DNA of 64,000 nucleotides from Mya arenaria (GCF_026914265.1 NC_069125.1:63539479-63603478); one strand, 5' to 3'. Numbered from the stretch's first letter, positions 25,450 to 40,362 are shown. Notes: a model not told the origin generated them from the sequence alone. A program made the numbers and translations.

Positions 25450-26799
25450 CCATTTCACCAAGGATTGTTTTGGTCCCGAGAGTACCGGTCCTCTTTTTTA
25501 GTCGATCGGCCCTATCTTTGCAAAATAAGTCGGGAACCTGCGTGCATTAACGTGCACTAACCTATACCTTCGGGGTAAGATCTGGCGCGATCGCATTAGT
25601 CCCCCGAGGGTCGGGTACCTAAAAAGTGATCGGCTACTGTTTTTAAACAAATTGAAAACCAGTAGCCGATCAAAAACAGTCGGCCCGTGGTCGCCTTGGT
25701 CGCCCGAGGGTCCTCTGAACGTCCACTTGTCTCGCCCGCCCTCTGGAGTCCTCTGGGGGCCTTCTGGAGCTTTCGTTTAGCCTCTGCCGCTCTCTTCCGA
25801 TGGTCGTGCGTAGTGTCGTCGGAGTGTAAGCACCCGACCATCACCAGAACATATAGAAATCCTTTTAAAGGTCACAAATAATTAATTGTTACTTAATAGA
25901 ACAGCAACGCATATATTTACTCAAAGTTATTATAAATAATAATAAATGTACAGATTAATAACAATGCCAGAGAACTATAAAAAAAATATTATAAAAAAAA
26001 CTGCAAACTTTTCTCAGAACAGGTACTGAAACAAAACACAGGTGAAAAACCTTTAACAATTCATAACAACTTTTTAGCATATCTTCTCTTGACCCTGTTC
26101 CTCCTCCTCAGCATACTTTCTAGTCTTGTAACATTTTGCTGTGCTATACTAGTACGAAGTTGTAAAGCTACAACAAGCCTCAGCACTGCTTGTTGGTCCA
26201 TGACCTTCACTGGCTTGTCAGAAAATGGTGAAAAGCTTCGATCTGGCTCGATTTATATAGTCGGGCCACAAAAACACCGATCTCTTGCCGATCTCGGCAA
26301 ATTAGTCGGCCAAAGATCGTTTAAATCGTCTGAAGAACGTTTCCTTTTGGGTTTCTGCGGCTACCTGCGTCAATATTAGCCTTCATTCGGCCACTCTCGC
26401 GCGAAGAATGGCGTAACAACAGCGGACATCGGCCGCAGAGCGGCCGAAAGTGTCCTCTCTCGACCCGGGATCGCTAATTTCCGGTCCCTTTCGGCCGAAC
26501 AACGCGCGAACATCGCTCACTTGCGCACGAGATGCGGGTCTCTTCCGGGCCTTTGTCTTGTACCTGCGGGTACTTGCGCGTACTTTCGCATACTTGCGCC
26601 CCTGAAACGTGTCGATGGCTCGAGGAACGTCCGTGAATTGTCCCTCGCCGTGGTTCATTGGTCGGTATTCAATCGGCTTAAAAAATAGGAACGATTGGAG
26701 GCGGTTCAGGACGACAATCTGGCCGATCAAAAAATAAATCATCGGGGATAATCTAGTACAGATCGTGTCGATTGGGAAAAAAAATCCTTGGTGAAATGG
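25450..26799. mobile_element. GC-rich DNA transposon with terminal inverted repeats
   Basis: The left end CCATTTCACCAAGGATT (25450-25466) is repeated inverted at 26783-26799, and the similarity weakly continues in T-rich sequence. The 1.35-kb interior is much richer in G+C than the flanks and carries many cggcc/gatcgg words. It also has an internal perfect hairpin (25627-25639 with 25660-25672) and a short ORF on the minus strand. No complete transposase is visible, so it is probably non-autonomous. I could not define a target-site duplication, and the superfamily is not assigned. Confidence 0.75.
26061..26201 (-). CDS. 46-aa basic-tailed ORF inside the transposon
   Basis: Reads MDQQAVLRLVVALQL... 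and ends with an arginine/lysine-rich tail (LRRRNRVKRRYAKKLL). A TATATAAAT box lies on the same strand at 26259-26251, about 50 nt upstream of the ATG. The helical N-terminus followed by a basic cluster is reminiscent of the N-terminal ends of PIF/Harbinger-type transposon proteins, but this is only a resemblance. It may be a truncated remnant of the element's own protein. Confidence 0.35.
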   Translation of the reverse strand: MDQQAVLRLVVALQLRTSIAQQNVTRLESMLRRRNRVKRRYAKKLL

Positions 26800-27149
26800 G
26801 GGCATAAGATAATAACCATTAGGTATCTTCACAAAGAGCTAGGGTATCTTGTGTCTGACTCTTTTAATTAAAGTCTGCTTATATCTGGATCTGATATCTG
26901 GTCATTGCAGTCACTTCAATCTCATTTCACGTATGACATTTCAATTTAATAATATCATCTTTAATGTATTTTTAGTTTGCAATTCATTTTATTACGAACT
27001 GCTTTGTATCAATTTTCTTTCTTGACGGATTTTAAATCCCCTCAATCATTTAAACAATGCGGAAACATTACGCATATAACCACCATCTAACGAAGCTTTA
27101 GTATATACAGACAGGTATATCATATAATACAACAGCCATGTAGTTAATT

Positions 27150-27225
27150 GGCGAAAAATGAGTGAAATGGGTAAAAATAAAACAGTATCATCTGCAAAGA
27201 AAATCGTATTATCAAAAGTAACAAC
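27150..27225 (-). pseudogene. Possible reverse-transcriptase scrap (FADD motif)
   Basis: The minus strand reads TIFFADDTVLFLP, like the catalytic box of many reverse transcriptases. The residues around it do not continue the family pattern, so this is either a short degenerate remnant or chance. It sits immediately before the satellite array. Confidence 0.25.
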
Positions 27226-27294
27226 ATCAATCAATCTAAATGTATATGAATTTCAACAATCGCGAGTACATCACATATAATATGATATCGTAGG

Positions 27295-30200
27295 ATCAAA
27301 TAAACTCAACCTAAACATATACAGAATGATTCAACCCAACCTAAATATGTACAGAATGATTCAACCCAACCTAAATATGTACAGAATGATTCAACCCAAC
27401 CTAAATATGTACAGAAGGAATCAACCCAACCTAAATATGTACAGATGGAATCAGCACAACCTAAATATGTACAGAATGATTCAACCCAATCTAAATATGC
27501 ACAAAATGATTCAACCCAATCTAAATATGAACAGAAGGATTTAACCCAAGTTAAACATGTACAGAAGGAATCAACCCAACCTAAATATGTACGGAAGGAT
27601 TTAACCAAACCTTAATATGTACAGAAGGAATCAACTCAACCTAAATATGTACGGAAGGATTTAACCAAACCTTAATATGTACAGAAGGAATCAACTCAAC
27701 CTAAATATGTACGGAAGGATTTAACCAAACCTTAATATGTACAGAAGGAATCAACTCAACCTAAACATATACAGATGGATTCAACCAAACCTTAATATGT
27801 ACGGAAGGAATCAACCCAACATTAATATGTACGGAAGAAATCAACCCAACCTAAACATGTACAAAAGGATTTAACCAAACCTTAATATGAACAGAAGGAA
27901 TCAACTCAACCTAAATATGTACGGAAGGATTTAACCAAACCTTAATATGTACAGAAGGAATCAACTCAACCTAAACATATACAGATGGATTCAACCAAAC
28001 CTTAATATGTACAGAAGGAATCAACTCAACCTAAATATGTACGGAAGGATTTAACCAAACCTTAATATGTACAGAAGGAATCAACTCAACCTAAACATAT
28101 ACAGATGGATTCAACCTAACCTAAATATGTACAGATGGATTAAACCCAACCTAAATATGTACAGAAAGATTAAACCCAACCTAAATATGTACAGAAGGAA
28201 TCATCCCAACCTTAATATGTACGGAAGGATTTAACCAAACCCTAATATGTACAGAAGGAATCAACCCAACCTAAATATGTACGGAAGGATTTAACCAAAC
28301 CTTAATATGTACAGAAGGAATCAACCCAACCTAAATATGTACGGAAGGATTTAACCAAACCTTAATATGTACAGAAGGAATCAACTCAACCTAAACATAT
28401 ACAGATGGATTCAACCAAACCTTAATATGTACAGAAGAAATCAACCCAACCTAAATATGTACGGAAGGATTTAACCAAACCTAAATATGTACAGAAGGAA
28501 TCAACCCAACCAAAATATGTACGGAAGGATTTAACCAAACCTTAATATGTACAGAAGGAATCAACCCAACCTAAATATGTACGGAAGGATTTAACCAAAC
28601 CCTAATATGTACAGAAGGAATCAACCCAACCTAAATATGTACGGAAGGATTTAACCAAACCCTAATATGTACAGAAGGAATCAACCCAACCTAAATATGT
28701 ACGGAAGGATTTAACCAAACCTAAATATGTACAGAAGGAATCAACTCAACCTAAATATGTACGGAAGGATTTAACCAAACCCTAATATGTACAGAAGGAA
28801 TCAACCCAACCTAAATATGTACGGAAGGATTTAACCAAACCTTAATATGTACAGAAGGAATCAACTCAACCTAAACATATACAGATGGATTCAACCTAAC
28901 CTAAATATGTACAGATGGATTAAACCCAACCTAAATATGTACAGAAAGATTAAACCCAACCTAAATATGTACAGAAGGAATCATCCCAACCTTAATATGT
29001 ACGGAAGGATTTAACCAAACCCTAATATGTACAGAAGGAATCAACCCAACCTAAATATGTACGGAAGGATTTAACCAAACCTTAATATGTACAGAAGGAA
29101 TCAACCCAACCTAAATATGTACGGAAGGATTTAACCAAACCTTAATATGTACAGAAGGAATCAACTCAACCTAAACATATACAGATGGATTCAACCAAAC
29201 CTTAATATGTACGGAAGGAATCAACCCAACCTAAATATGTACGGAAGGATTTAACCAAACCTAAACATATACAGATGGATTCAACCAAACCTTAATATGT
29301 ACAGAAGGAATCAACCCAACCTAAATATGTACGGAAGGATTTAACCAAACCTTAAAATGTACAGAAGGAATCAACTCAACCTAAACATATACAGATGGAT
29401 TCAACCAAACCTTAATATGTACAGAAGAAATCAACCCAACCTAAATATGTACGGAAGGATTTAACCAAACCTTAATATGTACAGAAGGAATCAACTCAAC
29501 CTAAATATGTACGGAAGGATTTAACCAAACCTTAATATGTACAGAAGGAATCAACTCAACCTAAATATGTACGGAAGGATTTAACCAAACCTTAATATGT
29601 ACAGAAGGAATCAACCCAACCAAAATATGTACGGAAGGATTTAACCAAACCTTAATATGTACAGAAGGAATCAACTCAACCTAAATATGTACGGAAGGAT
29701 TTAACCAAACCTTAATATGTACAGAAGGAATCAACCCAACCAAAATATGTACGGAAGGATTTAACCAAACCTTAATATGTACAGAAGGAATCAACCCAAC
29801 CAAAATATGTACGGAAGGATTTAACCAAACCTTAATATGTACAGAAGAAATCAACTCAACCTAAATATGTACGGAAGGATTTAACCAAACCTTAATATGT
29901 ACAGAAGGAATCAACCCAACCAAAATATGTACGGAAGGATTTAACCAAACCTTAATATGTACAGAAGGAATCAACCCAACCAAAATATGTACGGAAGGAT
30001 TTAACCAAACCTTAATATGTACAGAAGGAATCAACTCAACCTAAACATATACAGATGGATTCAACCTAACCTAAATATGTACAGATGGATTCAACATAAC
30101 CTAAACGTGTACAGATGGATTCAACCTAACCTAAACATATACAGATGGATTCAACCTAACCTAAATATGTACAGATGGATTAAACCCAACCTATATATGT

Positions 30201-33200
30201 ACAGAAGGATTCAACCCAACCTAAATATGTACAGAAGGAATCATCCCAACCTTAAAATGTACGGAAGAAATCAACCCAACCTGAATAATAAATATGTACA
30301 GAAGGATTCAACCCAACCTTAATATGTACGGAAGGATTCAACCCAACCTGAATATGTACGGAACGAATTAACCCAATCTAAGTGTGTACAGAAGGATTCA
30401 ACATAACCTAAACATGTACGGAATAATTAAACCCAACCTAAATATGTACAGAAGGATTCAACCCAACCTAAATATGTACGGAAGGATTCAACCCAACCTT
30501 AAAATGTACGGAAGGATTCAACCCAACCTGAATATGTACGGAACGAATCAACCCAATCTAAGTATGTACAGAAGGATTCAACCCAACCTAAACATGTACG
30601 GAAGAATTCAACCCAACCTAAATATGTACAGAAGGATTCAACCCAACCTAAATATGTACAGAAGGATTCAACCCAACCTAAATATGTACAGAAGGATTCA
30701 ACCCAATCTAAATATGTACAGAAGGATTCAACCCACCCTAAACATGTATAGAAGGAATAAACACAACCTAAATATGTACAGAATGATTCAACCAAACCTT
30801 AATATTTACAGATGATTTCAATCTAACCTAATATGTACAGATGGATTAAACCTAACCTAAACATGTACAGATGGATTCAACCCAACCTAAATATTTACAG
30901 AAGGATTCAACCCAACCTAAACATGTACAGATGGATTCAATCTAACCTAAACATGTACAGATGGATTCAACCTAACCTAAATATGTACAGATGGATTTAA
31001 CCTTACCTAAACATGTACAGATTGATTCAACCCTACCTAAATATGTACAGATGGATTCAACCTAACCTAAACATGTACAGATGGATTCAACCCAACCTAA
31101 ATATGTACAGAAGGATTCAACCCAACCTAAATATGTACAGAAGGATTCAACCCAATCTAAATATGTACAGAAGGAATCATCCCAACCTAAATATGTACAG
31201 AAGGAATCATCCCAACCTAAATATGTACAGAAGGATTAAACCCAACCTAAATATGTACAGAAGGAATCAACCCAACCTAAACATGTACAGAAGGATTCAA
31301 CCTAAACTAAATATGTACAGAAGGATTCAACCCAACCTAAATATGTACAGAAGGAATCAACCCAACCTAGATATGTACAGAAGGATTAAACCCAACCTAA
31401 ATATGTACAGAAGGATTCAACCCAACCTAAACATGTACAGAAGGATTCAACCCAACCGAAATATGTACAGAAGGAATCATCCCAACATTAATATGTACGG
31501 AAGAAATCAACCCAACCTAAACATGTACAGAAGGATTCAACCCAACCTAAATATGTACAGAAGGAATCATCCCAACATTAATATGTACGGAAGAAATCAA
31601 CCCAACCTAAATATGTACAGAAGGAATCAACCCAACCTAAACATGTACAGAAGGATTCAACCCAACCTAAATATGTACAGAAGGAATCATCCCAACATTA
31701 ATATGTACGGAAGAAATCAACCCAACCTAAACATGTACAGAAGGATTCAACCCAACCTAAATATGTACAGAAGGAATCATCCCAACATTAATATGTACGG
31801 AAGAAATCAACCCAACCTAAATATGTACAGAAGGATTCAACCCAATCTAAATAGGTACAGAAGGATTCAACCCAACCTAAACATGTACAGATGGTATCAA
31901 CCCAACCTAAATATGTACAGAAGGAATCAACCCAACCTAAACATGTATAGAAGGAATCAACACAACCTAAATATGTTCAGAATGATTCAACCAAACCTTA
32001 ATATGTACGGAAGGATTCAACCCAACCTGAATATGAATGGAAAGAATCAACCCAACCTAAATATGTACAGAAGGATTCAACCCAACCTAAATATGTACAG
32101 AAGGAATCAACCCAATCTAAACATGAACAGAAGGATTCAACCCAACCTAAACATGTACAGAAGGATTCAACCCAACCTAAACATGTACAGATGGTATCAA
32201 CCCAACCTAAATATGTACAGAAGGAATCAACCCAACCTAAACATGTATAGAAGGAATCAACACAACCTAAATATGTTCAGAATGATTCAACCAAACCTTA
32301 ATATGTACGGAAGGATTCAACCCAACCTGAATATGAATGGAAAGAATCAACCCAATCTAAATATGTACAGAAGGATTCAACCCAACCTAAATATGTACAG
32401 AAGGAATCAACCCAATCTAAATATGTACAGAAGGATTCAATCCAACCTAAACATGTACAGAAGGAATCAACCCAACCTAAATATGTACAGAAGGATTCAA
32501 CCCAACCTAAATATGTACAGAAGGAATCAACCCAATCTAAATATGTACAGAAGGATTCAACCCAACCTAAACATGTACAGAAGGAATCAACCCAACCTAA
32601 ACATGTACAGAAGGAATCAACCCAACCGAAACATGTACAGAAGGATTCAACCCAACATTAACATGTACAGAAGGAATCAACCCAACCTAAATATGTACAG
32701 AAGGAATCAACCCAACCTAAACATGCACAGAATAATTCAACCCAACCTAATTATGTACAGAAGGATTCAACCAAACCTAAATATGTACAGAAGGATTCAA
32801 CCCAACCTTAACATGAACAGATGGATTCAACCCAATCTAAACATGTATAGATGGTATCAACCCAACCTAAATATGTACAGAAGGAATCAACCTAACCTAA
32901 ATTTGTACAGAAGGATTCAACCCAACCTAAATATGTACAGAAGGAATCAACCCAACCTAAATATGTACAGATGGTATCAACCCAACCTAAATATGTACAG
33001 AAGGAACCAACCCAACCTAAACATGTATAGAAGGAATCAGCACAACCTAAATATGTACAGAATGATTCAACCCAACCATAATATGTACGGAAGGATTCAA
33101 CCAACCCTGAATATGTACTGAACGAATCAACCCAATCTAAATATGTACAGAAGGATTTAACCCAACTTAAACATGTACGGAATAATTCAACCCAACCTAA

Positions 33201-36200
33201 ATATGTACAGATGGATTCAACCCAACCTAAACATGTACAGAAAGAATTAACCCTGTCTAAATATGTACAGAAAGATTCAACCCAACCTAAATATGTACGG
33301 AAGGATTCAACCAAACCTAAATATGTACAGAAGGAATCAAATCAACCTAAACATGTACAGATGGATTCAACCTAACCTAAATATGTACAGATGGATTCAG
33401 CATAACCTAATCGTTTACAGATGGATTCAACCTAACCTAAATATGTACAGATGGATTCAACCTAACCTAAACATGTACAGATGGATTCAACCCAACCTAA
33501 ATATTTACAGAAGGATTCAACCCAACCTAAACATGTACAGATGGATTCAACCTAACCAAAACATGTACAGATGGATTCAACCTAACCCAAATATGTACAG
33601 ATGGATTAAACCCAACCTAAATATGTACAGAAAGATTAAACCCAACCTAAATATGTACAGAAGGAATCAACCCAACCTAAACATGTACAGAAGGATTCAA
33701 CCCAACCTAAATATGTACAAAAGGAATCATCCCAACCTTAATATGTACGGAAGAAATCAACCCAACCTAAATATGTACAGAAGGATTCAACCCAACCTTA
33801 ATATGTACGGAAGGATGCAACCCAACCTGAATATGTACGGAACGAATTAACCCAATCTAAGTATGTACAGAAGGATTCAACCCAACCAAAACATGTACAG
33901 AAGGATTCAACCCAACCTAAATATGTACGGAAGGATTCAACCCAACCTTAATATGTACGGAAGGATTCAACCCAACCTGAATATGTACGGAACGAATCAA
34001 CCCAATCTAAGTATGTACAGAAGGATTCAACCCAACTTAAACATGTACGGAATAATTCAACCCAACCTAAATATGTACAGAAGGATTCAACCCAACCTAA
34101 ATATGTACAGAAGGATTCAACCCAACCTAAATATGTACGGAAGGATTCAACCCAACATAAATATGTACAGAAGGATTCAACCCAACCTAAATATGTACAG
34201 AATGATTCAACCAAACCTTAATATTTACAGATGATTTCTACCTAACCTAAATATGTACAGATGGATTCAACCTAACCTAAACATGTACAGATGGATTCAA
34301 CCCAACCTAAATATTTACAGAAGGATTCAACCCAACCTAAACATGTACAGATGGATTCAACCTAACCTAAACATGTACAGATGGATTCAACCTAACCTAA
34401 ACATGTACAGATTGATTCAACCCAACCTAAATATGTACAGATGGATTCAACCTAACCTAAACATGTACAGATGGATTCAACCCAACCTAAATATGTACAG
34501 AAGGATTCAACCCAACCTAAATATGTACAGAAGGATTCAACCCAACCTAAATATGTACAGAAGGAATCATCCCAACCTAAATATGTACAGAAGGATTAAA
34601 CCCAACCTAAATATGTACAGAAGGAATCAACCCAACCTAAACATGTACAGAAGGTTCAACCCAACCTAAATATGTACAGAAGGATTCAACCCAACCTAAA
34701 TATGTACAGAAGGATTCAACCAAACCTTAATATTTACAGATGATTTCTACCTAACCTAAATATGTACAGATGGATTCAACCTAACCTAAACATGTACAGA
34801 TGGATTCAACCCAACCTAAATATTTACAGAAGGATTCAACCCAACCTAAACATGTACAGATGGATTCAACCTAACCTAAACATGTACAGATGGATTCAAC
34901 CTAACCTAAACATGTACAGATTGATTCAACCCAACCTAAATATGTACAGATGGATTCAACCTAACCTAAACATGTACAGATGGATTCAACCCAACCTTAA
35001 TATGTACAGAAGGATTCAACCCAACCTAAATATGTACAGAAGGATTCAACCCAACCTAAATATGTACAGAAGGAATCATCCCAACCTAAATATGTACAGA
35101 AGGATTAAACCCAACCTAAATATGTACAGAAGGAATCAACCCAACCTAAACATGTACAGAAGGTTCAACCCAACTTAAATATGTACAGAAGGAATCATCC
35201 CAACATTAATATGTACGGAAGAAATCAAACCAACCTAAATATGTACAGAAGGATTCAACCCAACCTAAATATGTACAGAAGGAATCATCCCAACCTAAAA
35301 AGGTACAGAAGGATTCAACCCAACCTAAATATGTACAGAAGGAATCAACCCAACCTAAACATGTATAGAAGGAATCAACACAACCTAAATATGTTCAGAA
35401 TGATTCAACCAAACCTTAATATGTACGGAAGGATTCAACCCAACCTGAATATGAATGGAAAGAATCAACCCAATCTAAATATGTACAGAAGGATTCAACC
35501 CAACCTAAACATGTACGGAAGAATTCAACCCAACCTAAATATGTACAGAAGGATTCAACCCAACCTAAATATGTACTGAAGAAATCAACCCAATCTAAAT
35601 ATGTACAGAAGGAATCAACCCAACCTAAATATGTACAGAAGGATTCAACCCAACCTAAATATGTACTGAAGAAATCAACCCAATCTAAATATGTACAGAA
35701 GGATTCAACCCAACCAAAATATGTACTGAAGGATTCAACCCAACCTAAATATGTACAGAAGGAATCAACCCAACCTAAACATGTACAGAAGGAATCAACC
35801 CAATCTAAATATGTACAGACGGATTCAACTCAACCAAAATATGTACTGAAGGATTAAACCCAACCAAAATATGTACTGAAGGATTCAACCCAACCTAAAT
35901 ATGTACAGAAGGAATCAACCCAACCTAAATATGTACAGAAGGAATCAACCCAACCTAAACATGTACGGAAGGATTAAACCCAACCAAAATATGTACTGAA
36001 GGATTCAACCCAACCTAATCATGTACAGAAGGAATCAACCCAACCTAAACATGTACAGAAGGATTCAACCCAATCTAAATATGTACAGAAGGATTCAACC
36101 CAACCTAAACATGTACAGAAGGATTCAACCCAACCTAAACATGTACAGAAGGAATCAACCCAACCTAAATATGTACTGAAGGATTCAACCCAACCTAAAT

Positions 36201-39200
36201 ATGTACAGAAGGAATCAACCCAACCTAAACATGTACAGAAGGAATCAACCCAATCTAAATATGTACAGACGGATTCAACTCAACCAAAATATGTACTGAA
36301 GGATTAAACCCAACCAAAATATGTACTGAAGGATTCAACCCAACCTAAATATGTACAGAAGGAATCAACCCAACCTAAATATGTACAGAAGGAATCAACC
36401 CAACCTAAACATGTACGGAAGGATTAAACCCAACCAAAATATGTACTGAAGGATTCAACCCAACCTAATCATGTACAGAAGGAATCAACCCAACCTAAAC
36501 ATGTACAGAAGGATTCAACCCAATCTAAATATGTACAGAAGGATTCAACCCAACCTAAACATGTACAGAAGGAATCAACCCAACCTAAACATGTACAGAA
36601 GGAATCAACCCAACCTAAACATGTACAGAAGGATTCAACCCAACCTAAACATTTACAGAAGGAATCAACCCAGCCTAAATATATACAGAAGGATTCAACC
36701 CAACCTAAATATGTACGGAAGGATTCAACCCAACCTAAACATGTACAGAAGGATTCAACGCAACCTAAATATGTACGGAAGGAATCAACCCAATCTAAAT
36801 ATGTACAGATGGTATCAACCCAACCTTAATATGTACGGAATGATTCAACCCAACCTAAATATGTACGGAAGGATTCAACCCAACCTAAACATGTACAGAA
36901 GGATTCAACGCAACCTAAATATGTACAGAATGATTCAACGCAACCCTAATATGTACGGAAGGAATCAACCCAATCTAAATATGTACAGATGGTATCAACC
37001 CAACCTTAAAATGTACGGAAGGATTCAACCCAACCTAAATATGTACGGAAGGATTCAACCCAACCTAAACATGTACAGAAGGATTCAACGCAACCTAAAT
37101 ATGTACAGAATGATTCAACGCAACCTTAATATGTACGGAAGGAATCAACCCAATCTAAATATGTACAGATGGTATCAACCCAACCTTAATATGTACGGAA
37201 GGATTCAACCCAACCTAAATATGTACGGAAGGATTCAACCCAACCTAAACATGTACAGAAGGATTCAACACAACCTAAACATGTACAGAAGGATTCAACG
37301 CAACCTAAATATGTACGGAAGGAATCAACCCAATCTAAATATGTACAGAATGAATCAACCCAACCTAAATATGTACGGAAGGATTCAACCTAACCTAAGT
37401 ATGTACAGAAGGAATCAACCCAACCTAAACATACACAAAAGAAATCAACCCAACCTAAATATGTACAGAAGAATTCAACCTAACCTTAAATGTACGAAAT
37501 AATTCAATTTAACCTAAATATGTACAGAATAATTCAACCCAACCTAAATATGTACTGAAGATTTCAACCCAACCTTAATATGTACGGAAGAATTCAACAC
37601 GACCTAAACATGTACGGAAGAATTCAACCTAACCTAAATATGTACAGAATGATTCAACCCAACCTAAATATGTACAGAAGGAATCAACCCAGCCTAAATA
37701 TGCACAGAAGGAATCAACCCAACCTGAATATGTACAGATGAAATCAACCCAACCTAAATATGTACAGATGTAATCAACCCAACCTAATTATGTACAGATC
37801 TTATCAAACCAACCTAAATATGTACAGATGTTATCAACCCAACCTAAACATACACAGAAGGAATCAACCCAACCTAATCATACACAGAAGGAATCAACCC
37901 AACCTAAATATGTACAGAAGGAATCAACCCAACCTAAATATGCACAGAAGGAATCAACCCAACCTGAATATGTACGGATGGAATCAACCCTACCTAATCA
38001 TACACAGAAGGAATCAACCCAACCTAAATATGTACAAAAGGAATCCACCCAACCTAAATATGTACAGATGGAATCAACCCAACTTTAATATGTACAGATG
38101 GTATCAACCCAACCTAAATATGGACAGAAGGAATCAATCTAACCTAAATATGTACAGATGGTATCAACCCAACCTGAATATGTACAGATGAAATCAACCC
38201 AACCTAAATATGTACAGAAGGAATCAACCTAACCTAAATATGTACAGATGTTATCAACCCAACCTAAACATACACAGAAGGAATCAACCCAACCTAATCA
38301 TACACAGAAGGAATCAACCCAACCTAAATATGTACAGAAGGAATCAACCCAACCTAAATATGCACAGAAGGAATCAACCCAACCTGAATATGTACGGATG
38401 GAATCAACCCTACCTAATCATACACAGAAGGAATCAACCCAACCTAAATATGTACAAAAGGAATCCACCCAACCTAAATATGTACAGATGGAATCAACCC
38501 AACTTTAATATGTACAGATGGTATCAACCCAACCTAAATATGTACAGAAGGAATCAATCTAACCTAAATATGTAAAGATGGTATCAACCCAACATGAATA
38601 TGTACAGATGAAATCAACCCAACCTAAATATGTACAGAAGGAATCAACCTAACCTAAATATGCACAGAAGGAATCAACCCAACCTCAATATGTACAGAAG
38701 TAATCAACCCAACCTAAATATGTACAGAAGGAATCAACCTAACCTAAATATGCACAGAAGGAATCAACCCAACCTCAATATGTACAGAAGTAATCAACCC
38801 AGCCTAAATATGTACAGAAGGAATCAACCCAACCTAAATATGTACGGATGGTATCAACCCAACCTGAATATGTACAGAAGGAATCAACCCAACCTAAATA
38901 TGTACGGATGGTATCAACCCAACCTGAATATGTACAGAAGGAATCAACCCAACCCAAATATGTAAAGATGGAATCAACCAAACCTAAATATGTAAAGATG
39001 GTATCAACCCAACTTAATATGTACAGATGGTATCAACCCAACCTAAATATGTACAGATGGTATCAACCCAACCTAAATATGTACGGATGGTATCAACCCA
39101 ACCTGAATATGTACAGAAGGAATCAACCCAACCCAAATATGTACAGATGGAATCAACCAAACCTAAATATGTAAAGATGGTATCAACCCAACTTAATATG

Positions 39201-39565
39201 TACAGATGGTATCAACCCAACCTAAATATGTACAGATGGTATCAACCCAACCGAAATATGTACAGAAGGAATCAACCCAACCTAAATATGTACAGATGGT
39301 ATCAACCCAACCTATATATGTACAGATGGTATCAACCCAACCGAAATATGTACAGAAGGAATCAACCCAACCTAAATATGTATAGAAGGAATCAACCCAA
39401 CCTAAATATGTACAGATGGTATCAACCCAACCTATATATGTACAGATGGTATCAACCCAACCTAAATATGTACAGATGGAATCAACCCAACCTAAATATG
39501 TTCAGATGGTATCAACCCAACCGAAATATGTACAGAAGGAATCAACCCAACATAAACATGTAGGA
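27295..39565. repeat. 30-bp satellite array, about 400 units (12.3 kb)
   Basis: The unit is close to tcaacccaacctaaatatgt followed by acagaaggaa. Register is held almost throughout. From about 27.5 to 30.0 kb, units alternate in two types, giving a 60-bp dimer (gga-tcaac with acagaagg, then ttaaccaaacc with acggaagg). After 30 kb the array is mostly monomeric, with local larger repeats. Because 30 is divisible by three, three of six frames stay open in the consensus: MYRRNQPNLN and STQPKYVQKE on plus, and SFCTYLGWVD on minus. The longest frame is 702 codons (31013-33121). No signal peptide, promoter or splice context supports translation. Confidence 0.97.
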
Positions 39566-39647
39566 ATCATATAACACTATCAATTATATCATGTATTGGA
39601 ACTGTACGTAAACCAACAATTAAAAGGCTCACATGATAACCCATCAG

Positions 39648-39664
39648 CCAATAATAATAATAAC

Positions 39665-39744
<80 letters not shown>

Positions 39745-39747
39745 TAA
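39648..39747. repeat. AAT trinucleotide microsatellite
   Basis: A run of about 30 aat/taa units directly after the satellite array. Frames through it encode only poly-Asn or poly-Ile and are not genes. Confidence 0.95.
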
Positions 39748-39867
39748 TTATGATAATTACAATAATAATAATAACTTTATTTAAAGAAGGTAACACATTA
39801 AGACATAGGCATCATATTATAAATAAACATAACACATGTCATATTTACAATGCGGCCTTCTGAAATA

Positions 39868-39908
39868 ACACACATGCATACACGCACGCACGCACGCACA
39901 TACGCAAA
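39868..39908. repeat. ACGC/CACA-type simple repeat
   Basis: acacgcacgcacgcacgcac with imperfect flanking CA steps. Confidence 0.8.
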
Positions 39909-40114
39909 TGAGAAAACACATTTCAGTACCGCAAAAATACATATTGTTTAAAAGCATTATTACATCATGGCCTATTACTGGAAAAAATAATCGTTTTGAC
40001 ATGTAAAATGCTTAGAATGGAATTGAAAGCAAATAATTATGTCATTTCAGGTATTATTAAATGTAATACGAAAACATAAATAAACAAGAATATAATTATT
40101 ACATTCATCAAAAT

Positions 40115-40362
40115 TTAAAGGGACTGTATTTCGTATTATAAAACAGCGAAAAAAAAAACGAGATTATTGTCGAAAACTAACATAACCAGTAATTCCTAGT
40201 AATATTTTTTAATGGAAAAATACGAAAAATATTACTTGTAAACTATGTGGTACTTCAGTAAGTAAGTTCCAATGCATTTTACACAACGATACCATGTTTA
40301 TGTCAGTTTACGACAATTTTCTTTTTTTCGCTGTTTTATCGTACGGAGTACAGTCCCTTTAA
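40115..40362. mobile_element. MITE family 2, internally deleted copy
   Basis: Ends are inverse of each other: TTAAAGGGACTGTA on the left and TACAGTCCCTTTAA on the right. The second half (ctagtaatattttttaatgg through tcagtttacgacaattttc) matches the longer relative at 58427-58891. The left interior of that copy is missing here. Non-coding. Confidence 0.8.

Noticed and set aside
25596-25844. 82-codon minus frame rich in Arg/Lys/Ala
   Set aside because: High local G+C inside the transposon makes open frames likely, and part of it reads through the hairpin; no motif was recognised.
31013-33121. 702-codon frame of MYRRNQPNLN repeats as a protein gene
   Set aside because: It is explained by a 30-bp satellite period; the consensus is open in three of six frames, and there is no signal peptide or splice context.
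39596-39863. Poly-Asn and poly-Ile frames
   Set aside because: Pure AAT microsatellite.
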